Shown: positions 36,650 to 46,990, counted from the first letter of the stretch. The stretch is DNA of 53,263 nt from Prorocentrum cordatum (GCA_963575745.1 CAUYUJ010006496.1:1-53263); one strand, 5' to 3'. Numbers and translations are program-made. Notes: generated by a model not told the origin, from the sequence alone.

Positions 36650-38190
36650 TTTCTGTCTTTCCTCGTCGTCGTCGTCGTCGTCGTCTTGGCGTCGTCGTCG
36701 CTTCCGTCGTCGTTGTCGCCGTGGTCGTCCTTCCTCCCTCGTCGTCTTCGTCGGCGTCTCGTCGTCGTCCCTCCTATTTCGTCGCCGTCGTCGTCGTCGT
36801 CGTCGTCGTCTTCACTCCTCCCTGGTCGTTGTCCTCCTCCCACGTCGTCGTCGTCGTCCGTCGTCGGCGTCGTCGTAGTCTTCGTCGTCGTTGTCGTCGT
36901 CGTCTTCCCTCCTCCCTCGTCGTTGTCGTCGTCGGCGTCGCCGTCCTTCTTCCTTCTTCGTCGTTCGCGTCGTCGCCTTTTTCCCTCCTCCATCGTCGTT
37001 GTCGTCGTTGTCGCCGTCGTCGTCCTCCCTCCTCTCTCGTTTTCGTTGGCGACGTCGTCGTCGTCTTCGTCGTCGTCGTCGGCGTCGGCGTCGTCGTCGT
37101 CGACGTCGGCGGTGTCGTCGTAGTCGGTGTCGGCGGCGCCGTCGTCGTCGTTGTCGCTGTCGTCGTCGTCGGCGTCGGTGTCGTGGCCAAGTGCCATGTG
37201 GTACCTACCGACACGGTCTTGTCTTAAGAGGTTTTGCGACCAAGTTGCGGGTGGGAGGGTGGGATGTTTGCACGAGCAGTAGAGAGGACAGCTTCAAGAC
37301 GGTCAAAGTGAAGAAAACCATAGGTTTTTCAAGATTTTCACAAAATGCTATTAAACGGGCTTCGCGCGCGCGCATGTCGAAATCTGTCGAACGCCCTTGC
37401 GCGTGTGCCGTCGTGAGAATCCCCTGCAAAAAATGTGACGACGTGCAGACGCGCGCGTCATCGCGCGCGTATGCCGAAATCCTTCAAAACCCATCGGTTC
37501 CGGGAGGATTTCAAAATCGTGTGTCCAAAAAACCTACAAAAACACAAGGTTTCGCAACACGGATTTTCAACAAAAGCGTGCGCGCCCACTCTTGCGTCGT
37601 CGTCGTCGTCGCCGTCCTCCCTCCTCCCGCGTCGTCGTCGTCGTCGCCTACGTCGTCCTCTGTCTTTCCTCGTGTTCGTCGTCGTCGTCCTGGTTGGCGT
37701 CGTGGTCGTTTCCGTCGTCGTTGTCGCCGTGGTCGTCCTTCCTCCTCCTCCCTCGTCGTCGTCGTCGTCCGTCGTCGGCGTCTCGTCGTCGTCCCTCCTA
37801 TTTCGTCGCCGTCGTCATCGTCGTCGTCGTCGTTGTCGTCGTCGTCTTCCTTCCTCCCTCGTCGTTGTCGTCGTCGGCGTCGCCGTCCTTCCTCCTTCGT
37901 CGTTCGCGTCGTCGCCGTCCTCCCTCCTCCCTCGTCGTTGTCGTCGTTGTCGTCGTTGTCGTCGTTGCCGCCGTCCTCGTCCTCCCTCCTCCCTCGTCGT
38001 CGTCTTCTCGTTGGCGACGTCGTCGTCGTTGTCTTCGTCGTCGTCGGCGTCGTCGACGTCGGCGTCGTCGTCGTTGTCGTCGTCGGCGTCGTCGTCGTCG
38101 GTGTCGTCGTCGGCGTCGTTGACGTCGTCGTCGTCGTCGGTGTCGTCGTTGTCGTCGTCGTCGGCGTCGTCATCGTCGTCGTGGGTTTTG
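36299..38190 (+). repeat. Tandem ~0.9-1.0-kb duplication with (TCG)n tracts
   Basis: 36299-37200 and 37310-38190 begin alike (AAGAAAACCATAGGT, CAAAATGCTA, AAACGGGCTTCGCGCGCG) and stay above 90 percent identical for about 290 bases. Each then enters a 600-base GTCGTC tract with CCTCCCTCGTC interruptions. Both end near GTTGCGGGTGGG. Frames give Ser/Arg/Val runs on plus and Asp/Thr runs on minus. Confidence 0.85.
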
Positions 38191-39420
38191 CAAAACAAGT
38201 TGCGGGTGGGGGGGCGGGATGTTTGCAAGAGCGCGGGATGTGTCAATTCGTTTGTTAAAATCAACTGCACTACATAGATTGCACAACATAGATCGCGCGA
38301 CATAGATTGCACAACATGGGTTGCACAGCGTAGATCGCACCACATAGGTCGCACCATTTGATCACACCGAATTGGTTTTTTCCTTGAAGGGGCATTAGGA
38401 TCCCCCCCCCCTTCCGTAGAACTAGCGGTCCCCATTTCGTATTTCAATGTACATATACTTTCGCCCCATCGTCCATCTGAAAATGAATCCATACCGTTCC
38501 AGGCAGGCTGGTATCCGTCCCCCCCCCCCTCTCATCCTCTGCAAAGCATACCATTCGCGCACACTCGTTTATCGAACACCATCAGGTTTTCAAGAACCCT
38601 TTTGCAAAACATGGGACGACGTGCGCACGCGCGGGTCGTCGTGCGCGCATGGAGAAATCCGTCGAAAACCGAAAACATATTGAAACACTTGGTTTCGCAA
38701 CAAGCATGTTCAAACAAGAAAAGTTGCGCCCGGGTTATTGCAAACCTGCTTGGTGATCATAATATGATAGTAGTTGTAATGATACGCATACCACTGTTTT
38801 CACAACGTGCTACCAAGCGGGCCTTTCGCGCGCGCATGTCGGAAGCCCTCGAACGCCCTTGCGCGCGTGCTGTCGCAAGGGGCGAAGTGCACACGCGCGC
38901 GCCGTCGCGCGCGCATGCCGAAATCCTTTAAAGACTGTAGATTTTTCAAGGATTCAAAAATCGAGTGCCCCGAAAACACTATATATATATATATCGCGGT
39001 TTTGCAACATCCGTTCTCAAAAATGACAGCGCTGGCGCTCCCATTAATTTTTAAGGAAACCATCGGTGATTCAGCGTTTAAATTAAATTCTGCCAAACGG
39101 GCCGGTCGGGCCGCACGTCGAAATCATTCGAATGCTTTTTGCGCACGTGCTGGAGGGGGGGGAGGGGCACGATCCGTGTCCAATAACGCCACGCGGGCCA
39201 CTCGCGCGCCGGCCGCGCGCGCATGTTAAACTACCACCCCCAAAACCCTTCATCACCGACGCAAGGGCGCTGTCATCGTCGTTGGCGTGATCACCATCGG
39301 CGCCGTCATTGGCCTTGCCGTCGTCGTTGTCATCATCGTCATCAGCATCGCTACCATCATCATCGCGTTTCCCGTTGTCGACGTTGCCGTGATACCGCGC
39401 CCGCCCAAGTCGCCGATTTA

Positions 39421-39834
39421 GGAAAAGGTCTTGGAGTAAGGATTATTCCGTAGGATCACAGAACACGCGCGTTCTCTTTTGTTGTCTCTCTCTCTCACTC
39501 TCTCTCTCTCTCTCTCGCTCCTTCCCCACATCCTAAGTGGGTTTTGTTTTCTCTGCACACTTCCGCGCAGGATCTCCTCCCACCCCCTCTCCACTTCTCC
39601 CTTCGCACACTCATTCACTCAATCACATGTTCGTCATCACCATCACTCCCTCACTCACGCACTTACCCTTTCACTCGCCCACCTACCCACCCGCTCACTC
39701 ACACACATCGTCATCATCAGCAGCACCATCGCCCTCTTCTTCTTCACCATCATCACCATCTCCATTCACTCACTCACTCATTTACTCATTCACGCACTCA
39801 CTCACTCATTCACTCACTCACTCACACCCACATT
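39421..39834 (+). repeat. (TC)n and CACTCACTCA repeats
   Basis: (TC)n at 39484-39522. From about 39607 to 39832 CACTCACTCATT-type tetranucleotide repeats with a CATCATCA patch near 39710. Frames read Ser/His/Thr. No gene. Confidence 0.8.
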
Positions 39835-40600
39835 TGAAGAAGTATCAGGCGGGATCATCGTCCATGAGGGAATTGCAAGGAAGTCTCCGGCGGGACCCCC
39901 CTCCGTATGGGGCCCGCACTTCACGTTTTGAATCCGAGCGGATCATCGGGGACCTGTCACTGTCGTCATTTTGGGCTCCCCAGGCCTGAATCTTCAGGAA
40001 GTCTCAGGCAGAAGCCTCGTCTGCGAGCGAAGCGCGAGGAACTCTCAGGCGGAAGCCCCCTGCCAATGGATCCCGCGCTTAATGTTTGGGTTGAGCGTGG
40101 GGGAAGTATCAGGCGGGAGCTTCACTCGAGGAAGTCTCAAGCGGGAGCCCCCTGCCTATGCGTTTCGCACTTCATCACCCGAGCGGGTCATCGGGAACGT
40201 GTAACTGTCGTCACTTTTGGGCTCCTCAGGCTTGAATCTTGAGGAAGTCTCAGGCGGGAGCATCGTCTGCGAGTGAAGTCTGAGAAAGTCTGAGGTGGGA
40301 CCCCCCCCTTATGGGTCCTGCACTTCATGTTCGAATCCGAGCGGATCATCGGAATCTTGTAACTGTCGTTACTTTCGGGCTCCTCAGGCCTGAGACGTGA
40401 CGAAGTCTCAGGCGGGAGCCTCGTCTGTGAGCGAAGTACGAGGAAGCCTCAGGCGGGAACCAACCCCCTCTTCATGGGAGCCCCATCTCCATGTTGGAAT
40501 CCGAGCGGGCCGTTGGCGAACCTGCAACCTGGAATCCGACCGGGTTCCTCCGGCATGAATATGGAGGAAGTCAGGTCGGGAGCTTCTCGACCAGGGGAGC
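39835..40600 (+). repeat. Tandem repeat of ~160-245-bp units
   Basis: GAAGTCTCAGGCGGGAGCC, TCGTCTGCGAGCGAAG, ATGGGTCC(C/T)GCACTTCA, GAATCCGAGCGGATCATCGG and GTAACTGTCGTCACTTT recur in order. GAGCGG markers lie at about 39936, 40181, 40339 and 40503. A shorter sub-repeat GAAGTCTCAGGCGG occurs twice per unit. Degenerate echoes continue to 41040. Confidence 0.8.
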
Positions 40601-41005
40601 TCCCTGGGGGACGGAGGGGGCGGGGTCGGGGAAGGGAGGGGGAAGAAGGGGAGACAGGAAACGAGGAAGGGAAGTCCCCAGATGATAGGAGGTCCCCGGA
40701 AGAAGCCCTCGTAATAGCTTGGATTTCGCCGAGTTCCGACGAGGGGGTTCCTCCAACGCCTCCTCCTCCCCTTCCTCCTCCTCACCCTCCTCCTCCTCCT
40801 CCTTTTCCTCCTCCTCTTCCTCCTCCTCCTCCTCCTCCTCCTCCTCCTCTTCCTCCTCCTCCTCTTTCTGCTAATCCTCCCTCTCTCTCTCTCTCTCTCT
40901 CTCCCTCGCTTTCTCTCTCCTTTTTTATGTTGTTTCTCTCTCTCTCTCTCTCTCTTTCTATCTATCTCTCTCTCTCTCTCTCTGTCTCTCTCCTCCCTCC
41001 TCCAT
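40601..41005 (+). repeat. G-rich, (TCC)n and (TC)n tracts
   Basis: Purine-rich 40600-40680, (TCC)n 40757-40865 and (TC)n 40878-41000 with a T-rich break at 40920-40935. Confidence 0.9.
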
Positions 41006-41309
41006 CTCGAAGGGCTCGTTGGAATCCAAGCGGGCCATTGGATCCACTGGGACGCAGAGGATCCCGAGCGAGGTCCTGTGGGCTCTTTAAAGGGCCACTC
41101 GCTCCCGCGCCACGTGCATGCGGAACACGTTGATCCTGCGTCCGCCCCCGCGAGAGTTCCTGGAGAGCGGGCCGCCGGCGTCCCTGCGGAAGGGGCGCTC
41201 AGGGAGTTCGGCAAGAGAGCGGAGAGCTCCAGGGCAGAGGCGGAGCAGCTCGCGGCAGAGCTGGGTTCCGTGCTGCCTCCTGCCTGAGCGCGGCCGCGAC
41301 TAGTTCGGT
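41006..41309. other. GC-rich spacer
   Basis: Includes an echo of the previous tandem unit (GGAATCCAAGCGGGCCATTGG at about 41030). Open frames are Ala/Arg/Glu-rich with no motif. Confidence 0.35.
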
Positions 41310-41410
41310 GCCTGCAGGGTTGTCCCAATGGCTTGCTCCCGCGCCCCAGCAGCTCGCGGGGTTGTCCCAACGGCCTGGCCCGCGGGATTGCCCCAACGGT
41401 CGCGCTGTGT
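41310..41410 (+). repeat. GGGTTGTCCCAACGGC short tandem repeats
   Basis: The palindromic-type word GGGTTGTCCCAA(C/T)GGC occurs at about 41318, 41358 and 41386 (as GGGATTGCCCCAACGG), 28-40 bases apart. Confidence 0.7.
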
Positions 41411-42105
41411 GGCCATTCGAGAGTGTGCCCGTGCTGGCCGAGGCGGCGACGGCGCCGAGGAAAATTGGCACGCGCGCTCTTGCACTAGAGAGGGGGGAGG
41501 TGCCGGGGGGGGGGGGGGAACAGAAGGGCGAGGAGGGTGCAGCGCAGGGAGCGGGGGGGGGGCCGGCGCCAGGGCGAGAAAGATAATGATGTACGGGAGA
41601 GCAAGGACGCCTCACCAATCACGAGGACCACGATGAGGAGCACCTCCAGGCTAGCCGGAAGGATTCTCATGCGGGGTCTTACCGTCGGAGCAGTTCGAAC
41701 AGCGAAGCAACCCGAAACAGCCCGGGCCTTACACAGTCCAGCGCCGGGGGAGGAGGAGGTGGCGGGGATTGAAGGGGGAGGACCCCCGTCCCCCGAGTCC
41801 CCCCCCCCCACAGCCACGAGGGCGAGGACGACGAAGACCACGGCACCTGCCCGACGAGGACCACGACGAAGACCACGAGAGGCACGGATGCACGGGCACC
41901 CTTGGGAAGCTACTCCTCCCCATGACCCTGTTGGACTGCATCCACATCCATGCCTTCGCGACGAAGACCACGACGACGAGGACGACGACGAGCCCGAGCG
42001 TCTGAGCCTACGGGCAAGCCCTTCCTCCCCCCCCGCAGCCTGGAGCGGTGCCTGCAGTGCGTCAAAGACAGGCAGAAGACAGGGTGCGCACCGCTCGGCC
42101 GCCCT
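41411..42105. other. Region with GACGAAGACCACGA repeats
   Basis: A G-run lies at 41505-41519. Degenerate GACGA(A/G)GACCACGA units lie at 41615-41640, 41825-41885 and 41957-41995. The minus frame over 41600-41720 reads MRILPASLEVLLIVVLVIGE, hydrophobic but within repeat-rich surroundings. No gene called. Confidence 0.4.
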
Positions 42106-42300
42106 CGGGAGGAGGAGGAGGAGGAGGAGGAGGAGGAGGAGGAGGAGGAGGAGAAGGAGGAGGAGGAGGAGGAGGAAGAGGAGGAGGAGGAGAACGACGA
42201 GGAGGAGGACGAGGAGGAGCACAAAAAGGATGAGACAAATGAGTTGTAAAAGGAGGAGAAGGAGGAGAAGGAGGAGGAGGAGGAACAGAAGGACAAGGGG
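42106..42300 (+). repeat. (GGA)n tract
   Basis: GGAGGAGGA with GAAGAGG and AACGACGA interruptions. The following 42300-42800 is GC-rich without a supported gene. Confidence 0.9.
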
Positions 42301-43089
42301 GGGAAAGACTGACGAGGCGAGCCTCGTCTCCGCGGCCTGCTTGAGAAAAGGGGCGGCACAGGGAGGGGAGGGAGCGGGAGGGGCATCGCGAGGCGGCCCA
42401 CGGATGTCCGCGACGTCCTCCTGTTCTCTCGTGGAGTATCGACCTTTCGTTTCCCCCTCCCCCTCGTTCCGTCGCACCGGGAGCGGCGGAGCCCAGGGGA
42501 TGAGGAGCAGTTGCAGGGGGGGAAAAGGGGGAGCAGATGGGGGAACACGGGGATGAAGGGAGGAGAGGCAGAACGGCGAGGAGGAGAAGGAGGAGAAGTG
42601 GGGGCCGACGCCTCACGCTTCGGAGCGCCTGCGGCTAGCTGGAGATAAGAGAAATGGTGGCTGAGCAGCACCCTTCACCTCCGCCCCCCCGCCCCCTCCC
42701 CTCCCCTCCCGCGCTCCCCTGCGCGATTCCTGGGTTTCCGGGCAGAAGAGCTCCGGGGCGCTGCGCCCGCCCAGCAGATGCGCTCGAAGCGCCTCCGAGA
42801 CCCAGTGAAACGAGCAGGGGTCAGCAAAGGAGACCAAAGAGGAGAGGACCAAGGAGGAGGAGGAGGAGGAGGAGGAGGAGGAGGAGGAGGAGGAGGAGGA
42901 GGAGGAGAGGGGGAGGAGGAAAAGGAGGAGGAGGGAGGGAGGAGGAGGAGGAGGAGGATGAGGAGGAGGAGGAGGACAGAAGGAAGAGGAGAAGAAGAGG
43001 AGGGAGGAGAGGATTAGGGAGGACATGAGAAGACGAAGAAAAGCGTCTTAGAAGGGGCGGGAATGAAGGAGGAGTCGGACCCTGTCTTA

Positions 43090-43260
43090 ATTCTGAGTAG
43101 GCTTTAGTCGTAGGATGATTAGTGCGTCTTCGTATTGATTAGGGTAATCAACCACATGACTTTATTCTTAAGAACCGTTTTAATTATATTGCTTATTGCT
43201 TCATTCTTCTTATATTATTTCGTTTTTTCTTTTTTTAGCCTCATTCCATATTTTTGTTTT
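43090..43260. other. AT-rich island inside the inverted duplication
   Basis: A sharp local rise in A+T (TTATATTATTTCGTTTTTTC and similar). A plus frame here is hydrophobic (MIRVINHMTLFLRTVLIILL) but that is expected from T-rich sequence. Confidence 0.5.
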
Positions 43261-43407
43261 TTCTCCCTTCCCTCGACCTCTTCTGTGTGCGGCTCCTTGC
43301 GATGTGGGTGCTGCGTGCCCGAGGCGTTGCCGAAAGGCGCCCTTCGGCCCATGCGTCGGCATGTCCTGCACGGGTCCCTTGGTGCGCCACCACCCTCTCA
43401 GCAAGTG

Positions 43408-43560
43408 CGGTGGGGGCCCTTCAAGAGACACCCTGCTCGCCCCCAGGGGGCCCTGCTGGGCTTCTTGGCTTTCCGATGGTTTCGCGATGGACAGCGTGAC
43501 GCTCCCTCACCAAGAACCCATGGACGCCCTGGGGTCTCAGGGTCGGGTCTCCTGTAAAGG
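43408..43560 (+). repeat. Dispersed repeat H, copy 2
   Basis: GTGGGGGCCCTTCAAGAGAC to GGACGCCCTGGGGTCTCAGG corresponds in order to 14831-14995. Confidence 0.55.
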
Positions 43561-43714
43561 GTTTCTTGTGGACTGGCCTCGACTGCAGCACTGGATCGCA
43601 GAACCGCTCGGAGGTTTTTTTCTGCCAGTCGGACTGCCTCTCTGGACTGCGCTGTCCGTGCTCGCGACTGCCCTGGGGCCCTGGGCAAGCAGACTTGGCG
43701 ACAGCGACTTTCCC

Positions 43715-44132
43715 CCTCCTCCTCGTCTTCTTCTTCTTCTTCTTCTTCTTATTATTATTATTATTATTATTATTATTCTTATTATTATTCTTCTTATTCT
43801 TCTTCTTATTCTTCTTCCTCCTCCTCCTCCTCCTCCTCCTCCTCCGCCTCCGCCTCATCCTCCTCCTCCTCCCTCCTCCTTTTCCTCCTCCCTCGTCCTC
43901 GTCCTCCTCCTCCTCCTCCTCTCCTCACCGCCTCCTCCTCCTCCTCCTCCTCCTACTCCTCCTCCTCCTCCGTTCTCATTCCTCCTCCTCCTCCTCCTCC
44001 TCCTCCTCCTCCTCCTCCATCCTCCGCCTCCTCCTCCTTTTCCTCCTCCCTCTCTCCCCCTCCGCCTCCTCCCCTCCTCTCCTCCTACCTCCTCCTCCTC
44101 CTCCTCCTCCTCCTCCTCCTCCTCCTCCTTGG
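43715..44132 (+). repeat. (CTT)n, (TTA)n and (TCC)n tract
   Basis: CTTCTTCTT to 43750, TTATTATTA to 43810, then (TCC)n with TTTTCCTCC and CGTCCTCGTCC interruptions to 44132. Three successive triplet types merge without unique sequence. Confidence 0.95.
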
Positions 44133-44176
44133 TCCTCTCCTCTTTGGTATCCTTTGCTGACCCCTGCTCGTTTCAG

Positions 44177-44470
44177 CTTCTGCTACGCCAGGTAGGCAAC
44201 AGGGGCAGGCATCGAGTATGTACGGCTAGGGGTGGCGCGGATTGCGTTTCCTGGAGCCGCGCGAGTCACAATCCCCAGGGCCCAGGGCACTGCGTTCATT
44301 TCGTGTCAAGATGTTGGTGTGTCGTTGGACGAGCTCCTCGGCAGACCAAGTAGAAATGGAGACATGCCCATGCCTCAAGGGCATCCAAAAGATAATCGCA
44401 GCACAGGGGTGTTGTGTTGGCATGTTAGAGCTGCGCTGGTCCATTCTTGCTGATCGGCACCGGTGAGATG
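44177..44470 (+). CDS. Candidate exon region, unknown
   Basis: After the pyrimidine tract, TCGTTTCAG at 44168-44176 is a good 3' splice site and CGCCAGGTAGGC at 44186-44197 a fair donor, defining a possible 15-base microexon. Downstream a frame at 44232-44453 reads ARIAFPGAARVTIPRAQGTA, then CQDVGVSLDELLGRPSRNGD; a second frame overlaps. No domain recognised. The splice site lies at the junction of the inverted duplication, so its mirror at 42806 has the same sequence except for the AG. Confidence 0.25.
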
Positions 44471-44584
44471 ACCATGCTCCATGCGAGCTGACCTGTACCC
44501 CCGCGGCTCGTGGCTTGGATGTCGCACTGCTTGGCTAACCGCTGGTATAGATCAAAGGTTCGACCACATTGCAGCGGCCATCGT
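44471..44584. other. Spacer
   Basis: Unremarkable mixed sequence before the next (GGA)n tract. Confidence 0.3.
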
Positions 44585-44710
44585 GCTCCTCAGGAGGAGG
44601 AGGAGGAGGAGGAGGAGGAGGAAGAGGAGGAGGAGGAGGAGGAGGAGGGGGCTGAAGGAGGCGAGAGAGTAGGAGGAGGAGGAGGAGGAGGTGAGTGGAG
44701 AGGAGACGCT
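44585..44710 (+). repeat. (GGA)n tract
   Basis: GGAGGAGGA with GAAGAGG and AGTAGG interruptions. 44711-44944 is GC-rich with no supported gene. Confidence 0.9.
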
Positions 44711-44944
44711 GGGATGATGGAGGAGGATTAGGAGGCGGCGGTGGATGGAGATGCGATGTGGCGGTATTACGATGCGGGAGGAGGAGTAGGAGCTCGCCCC
44801 GCCTCGTCCGTCGGGGAGGCCTGCACGAACGGAGAAGGGCCCCGACGGCCTCCGCACCTGCCGCTTTTTTCGCGCACTGAGAGCGGCGCAGGCCACCGGG
44901 CTAAAGCCCCGCGGCAGAGCTGCGGGAAACGGGGGGGGCGGAGA

Positions 44945-45262
44945 TCCCCTGTCCTTCCCTGCCTCCTCCCTCCTCCTCCTCTCCCCCTCCTCCCTCCCTT
45001 CCTCCCTCCTCTTACTCCTCCTATCCCTCCCTTCTCCTCCCCTCCTCCTTCCTCGCCTCCTCCTCCTCCTCACCCTCCTCCCTCCCTCCTCCCTCCTTTG
45101 TCCTCCTCTCCTGCCTCCCTTCTCCCTCTCCTCCTCCTTCTCTCCTCCTCCTCCTCCTCCTCCTCCTACCTCCTCTTCCTCCTCCCTCCTCCTCCTCCTC
45201 CTCCTCCTCCTCCTCCTCCTCCTCCTCCTCCTCCTCCTCCTCCTCCTCCTCCTCCTCCTCTC
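44945..45262 (+). repeat. (TCC)n tract
   Basis: CCCTCCTCC variants to 45140 then nearly pure (TCC)n to 45262, immediately left of the element E flank. Confidence 0.95.
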
Positions 45263-45333
45263 GATCCTCGATGCGACAGCAGACGGCGATGTGCACTTTC
45301 GTCATGGGCACCAACAGCGTGCGGAGGATCCAA

Positions 45334-45528
45334 TCGGGCCGGGCGAAAGGGGAGGATTGGGAGAGGGGGGGTCACGAAATTTGCTGCATGCAGCTGGTTT
45401 CGGCCTCACCGAGGGGCCCATTCCTCCATACATGGGCGCCTCCGGCGCCGGGAGGCGCCGGGAAAGTCAGCTACGTGAGCTGATTCTCAAACCCCCCCTT
45501 TGCTATCCCCCCCTTTTGCCCGACCCGA
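45334..45528. mobile_element. TIR element family E, copy 2
   Basis: Same inverted ends and core as copy 1 (about 90 percent identical, including AGCTACGTGAGCTGATTCTC). The 5-bp flanks do not match here. Instead a 14-base direct repeat GCGGAGGATCCAAT lies at 45321-45334 and 45539-45552, leaving 10 extra bases on the right. Confidence 0.8.
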
Positions 45529-45559
45529 CGGGAAGCGGGCGGAGGATCCAATTCTCCCT

Positions 45560-45815
45560 GCCCGAAGAGGCTACCAATGTCGAGTCTTCTCCTTTGGGGC
45601 GGAAAGACTCCGGTTCTTGGGCCCGAAGAGGGATGCCAGAGAATTGGGGGCCTCTTCGTCCTTCTCCGATTCGTCCTCTTCGTGCTTCTTGGAGTTCCAA
45701 GAAGGAATGCCAGAGAATCTTTTGGGGGCCTCTTCGTCCTTCTCCGGGCGTCCAATTCGACCCTTTCCCTCCCTTTCCTCTTCTCTGGGCGCGGCTACCA
45801 ATGTCGAGACGGCAC
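45560..45815 (+). repeat. Local direct repeats
   Basis: ATGCCAGAGAAT...GGGGGCCTCTTCGTCC occurs at about 45635 and 45709, and GGCTACCAATGTCGAG at about 45569 and 45792, giving nested direct repeats of 75 and 223 bases. No gene seen over them. Confidence 0.65.
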
Positions 45816-46140
45816 GTGCCGCCTCAGCCTCTGTTCTTGCGCCGGGCATTTCGCCAGTTGAAGCTCTAGTGCATTTTAATACCGCCCACTTGTGCACACG
45901 ACGTGATATCTCCGTGCTCAGAGTGATACATCGTAGTGTCTTGGGCGGCCTCCCGGCACATGAATCTCCAGCAGAGTAGCAGGCTTTCCCAGACCTATCA
46001 GGCTAGGGCGGTGGAAGACCAAGACTAAATGGGGCAGCGCTTCACAAAAGTGCGCAGGAGCATCAAAAGAGGTTGGTTGACAAGTGGCAGCTGATGGACT
46101 ACAACCCTCGATTCATGCTCACGTGCTTCGCAGTTTGACA
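45816..46140 (+). pseudogene. LINE-like C-terminal remnant
   Basis: A plus frame reads SVLAPGISPVEALVHFNTAH, then CTRRDISVLRVIHRSVLG and stops at 45979. In another frame 46025-46138 reads LHKSAQEHQKRLVDKWQLMD then YNPRFMLTCFAV. R-R-D-I-x-x-L-x-x-I-H-R resembles the conserved block downstream of the RT in dinoflagellate non-LTR elements (from general memory, not a search). The frame change and loss of the core make it a fragment. Confidence 0.3.
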
Positions 46141-46407
46141 CATGCTCACTCGGAGTGTTTAAATCTAGTTGCATGGATACTCCCATCGATCGCTACACCA
46201 AGCTTCTGGTGCCTCCTCAGTGCGCGTGTCAGAAAGACCTGAAGACCTGCGCTGTAGGGAGATGCCTTGCAGGAGTAGTATCGCCGTGAATTGTGACCGT
46301 GACCGTCATGTGTACGAAGTCTTGGCAGTTCCTCGGCCAGGCGCTGTCGCAATGCAATCAAGTTTCATTCTGTAACGGTCCCAGTATCATGCAAGGATTG
46401 CCGTCGG
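46141..46407. other. Low-repeat sequence, competing short frames
   Basis: Plus (46169-46375) and minus (46146-46361) frames of about 70 codons overlap; both have mixed composition. No motif. Confidence 0.25.
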
Positions 46408-46668
46408 TCAAAGTAACAACGAAACGATTGCAATAGAATTGGGCAGTACCCCAGCTCTGGCAGAGTCACGGAACATGATCACCGCGGGCGCCGCGAAGAA
46501 TATGGCACGCACCAACGCTTCTGCCAAGGACCACAATGTCACAATCAGAAGTTGGGCGCCAGTCAACAGCAGGAGAAGTAAAAGTCGAGCGCACATTGAT
46601 TTGGACAGAAGCTGACGCCGAAACACGCCGCTGTTTGATAAACGGCACAAGTCAGTGATGCTCGCCAA
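46408..46668 (-). CDS. Candidate small membrane-type frame
   Basis: The minus frame of 86 codons has a hydrophobic stretch ARLLLLLLLTGAQLLIVTLW and a second, LAEALVRAIFFAAPAVIMF, then RDSARAGVLPNSIAIVSLLL before the stop. Two potential membrane segments in low-repeat DNA are unusual for this window. It could be an exon. Unknown family. Confidence 0.3.
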   Translation of the reverse strand: MASITDLCRLSNSGVFRRQLLSKSMCARLLLLLLLTGAQLLIVTLWSLAEALVRAIFFAAPAVIMFRDSARAGVLPNSIAIVSLLL

Positions 46669-46829
46669 GATTTTCGTGAGTGCTCTTCCAGTTTTCCAGT
46701 GGCATATGCGACGGACCGAGAGCTTGCAAACCAGGGTCAGCCTGTCCGGTGACTGCGGGCGTCCTGACCATGCGTCTTTTTGTCTGCTCTTTCTCCTGCT
46801 CCTCCTCTTCGCCTCTCCTCCCCCGCCTC

Positions 46830-46990
46830 CTATATTCAGAATCTCGTTTCGTTGGCACCATGTTGCCGCCCCTATGTTGAAAAAGCTGCATTATGTTTGC
46901 ACCATGTTGCCGCTCTTTTGCATGCTGTCGAACCATGTTGTCGCTCCTATAGTTAAAGCCGCATCTCGTTGGCACAATGTTACCGTTCAG
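46830..46990 (+). repeat. CACCATGTTGCCGC short tandem repeats
   Basis: (T/G)GCACCATGTTGCCGC(C/T)(C/T) occurs at about 46855, 46899, 46930 (TCGAACCATGTTGTCGCTCC) and 46972, spaced 30-45 bases, with CGCATCTCGTT-like spacers. Confidence 0.7.

Larger units (their letters stand above)
34456..39420 (+). repeat. Higher-order satellite region, ~5 kb
   Basis: Monomers of about 290-400 bases share GCGCGCGCATG(C/T)CGAAATC, GAACGCCCTTGCGCG(C/T)GTGC, GAAGTGCACACGCGCGCGTC, CCAAAAAAC(C/A)TACAAAAACAC and AAGGTTTCGCAACAC. Marker positions include 35492, 35846, 36241, 36532, 37541, 38686 and 38990. A 340-base end module (GTCATCGTCGTCGGCGTGA... GTTGTCGACGTTGCC) appears at 34612-34797, in part at 35719-35840, and at 39238-39419. 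Long GTC/TCG tracts interrupt two monomers. Confidence 0.8.
42806..44176. repeat. Large inverted duplication with (GGA)/(TCC) arms
   Basis: About 51 bases at 42806-42857 (GTGAAACGAGCAGGGGTCAG through AGGACCAAGGAGG) are the reverse complement of 44125-44176 with one mismatch. Inside each lies a matching purine or pyrimidine tract: (GGA)n 42855-43015 on the left, (TCC)n 43815-44132 on the right, including shared GGGAGGAGGAAAAGGAGGAG. The 800 bases between are unique. A 1.37-kb inverted structure results. Confidence 0.8.

Noticed and set aside
36580-38190. Ser/Arg/Val proteins over the (TCG)n tracts
   Set aside because: Triplet-repeat artefacts; the frame changes between the two copies of the duplication.
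34612-39419. Conserved Val/Ile-rich hydrophobic peptide in the three end-module copies
   Set aside because: GTC/ATC triplets in a (TCG/TCA)-biased repeat give Val/Ile automatically. Another frame and the minus strand are equally open, and stops differ between copies.
43135-43260. Hydrophobic frame suggesting a membrane protein
   Set aside because: It coincides with an AT-rich, T-rich island in which any frame reads Leu/Ile/Phe. No start context or splice signals support it.
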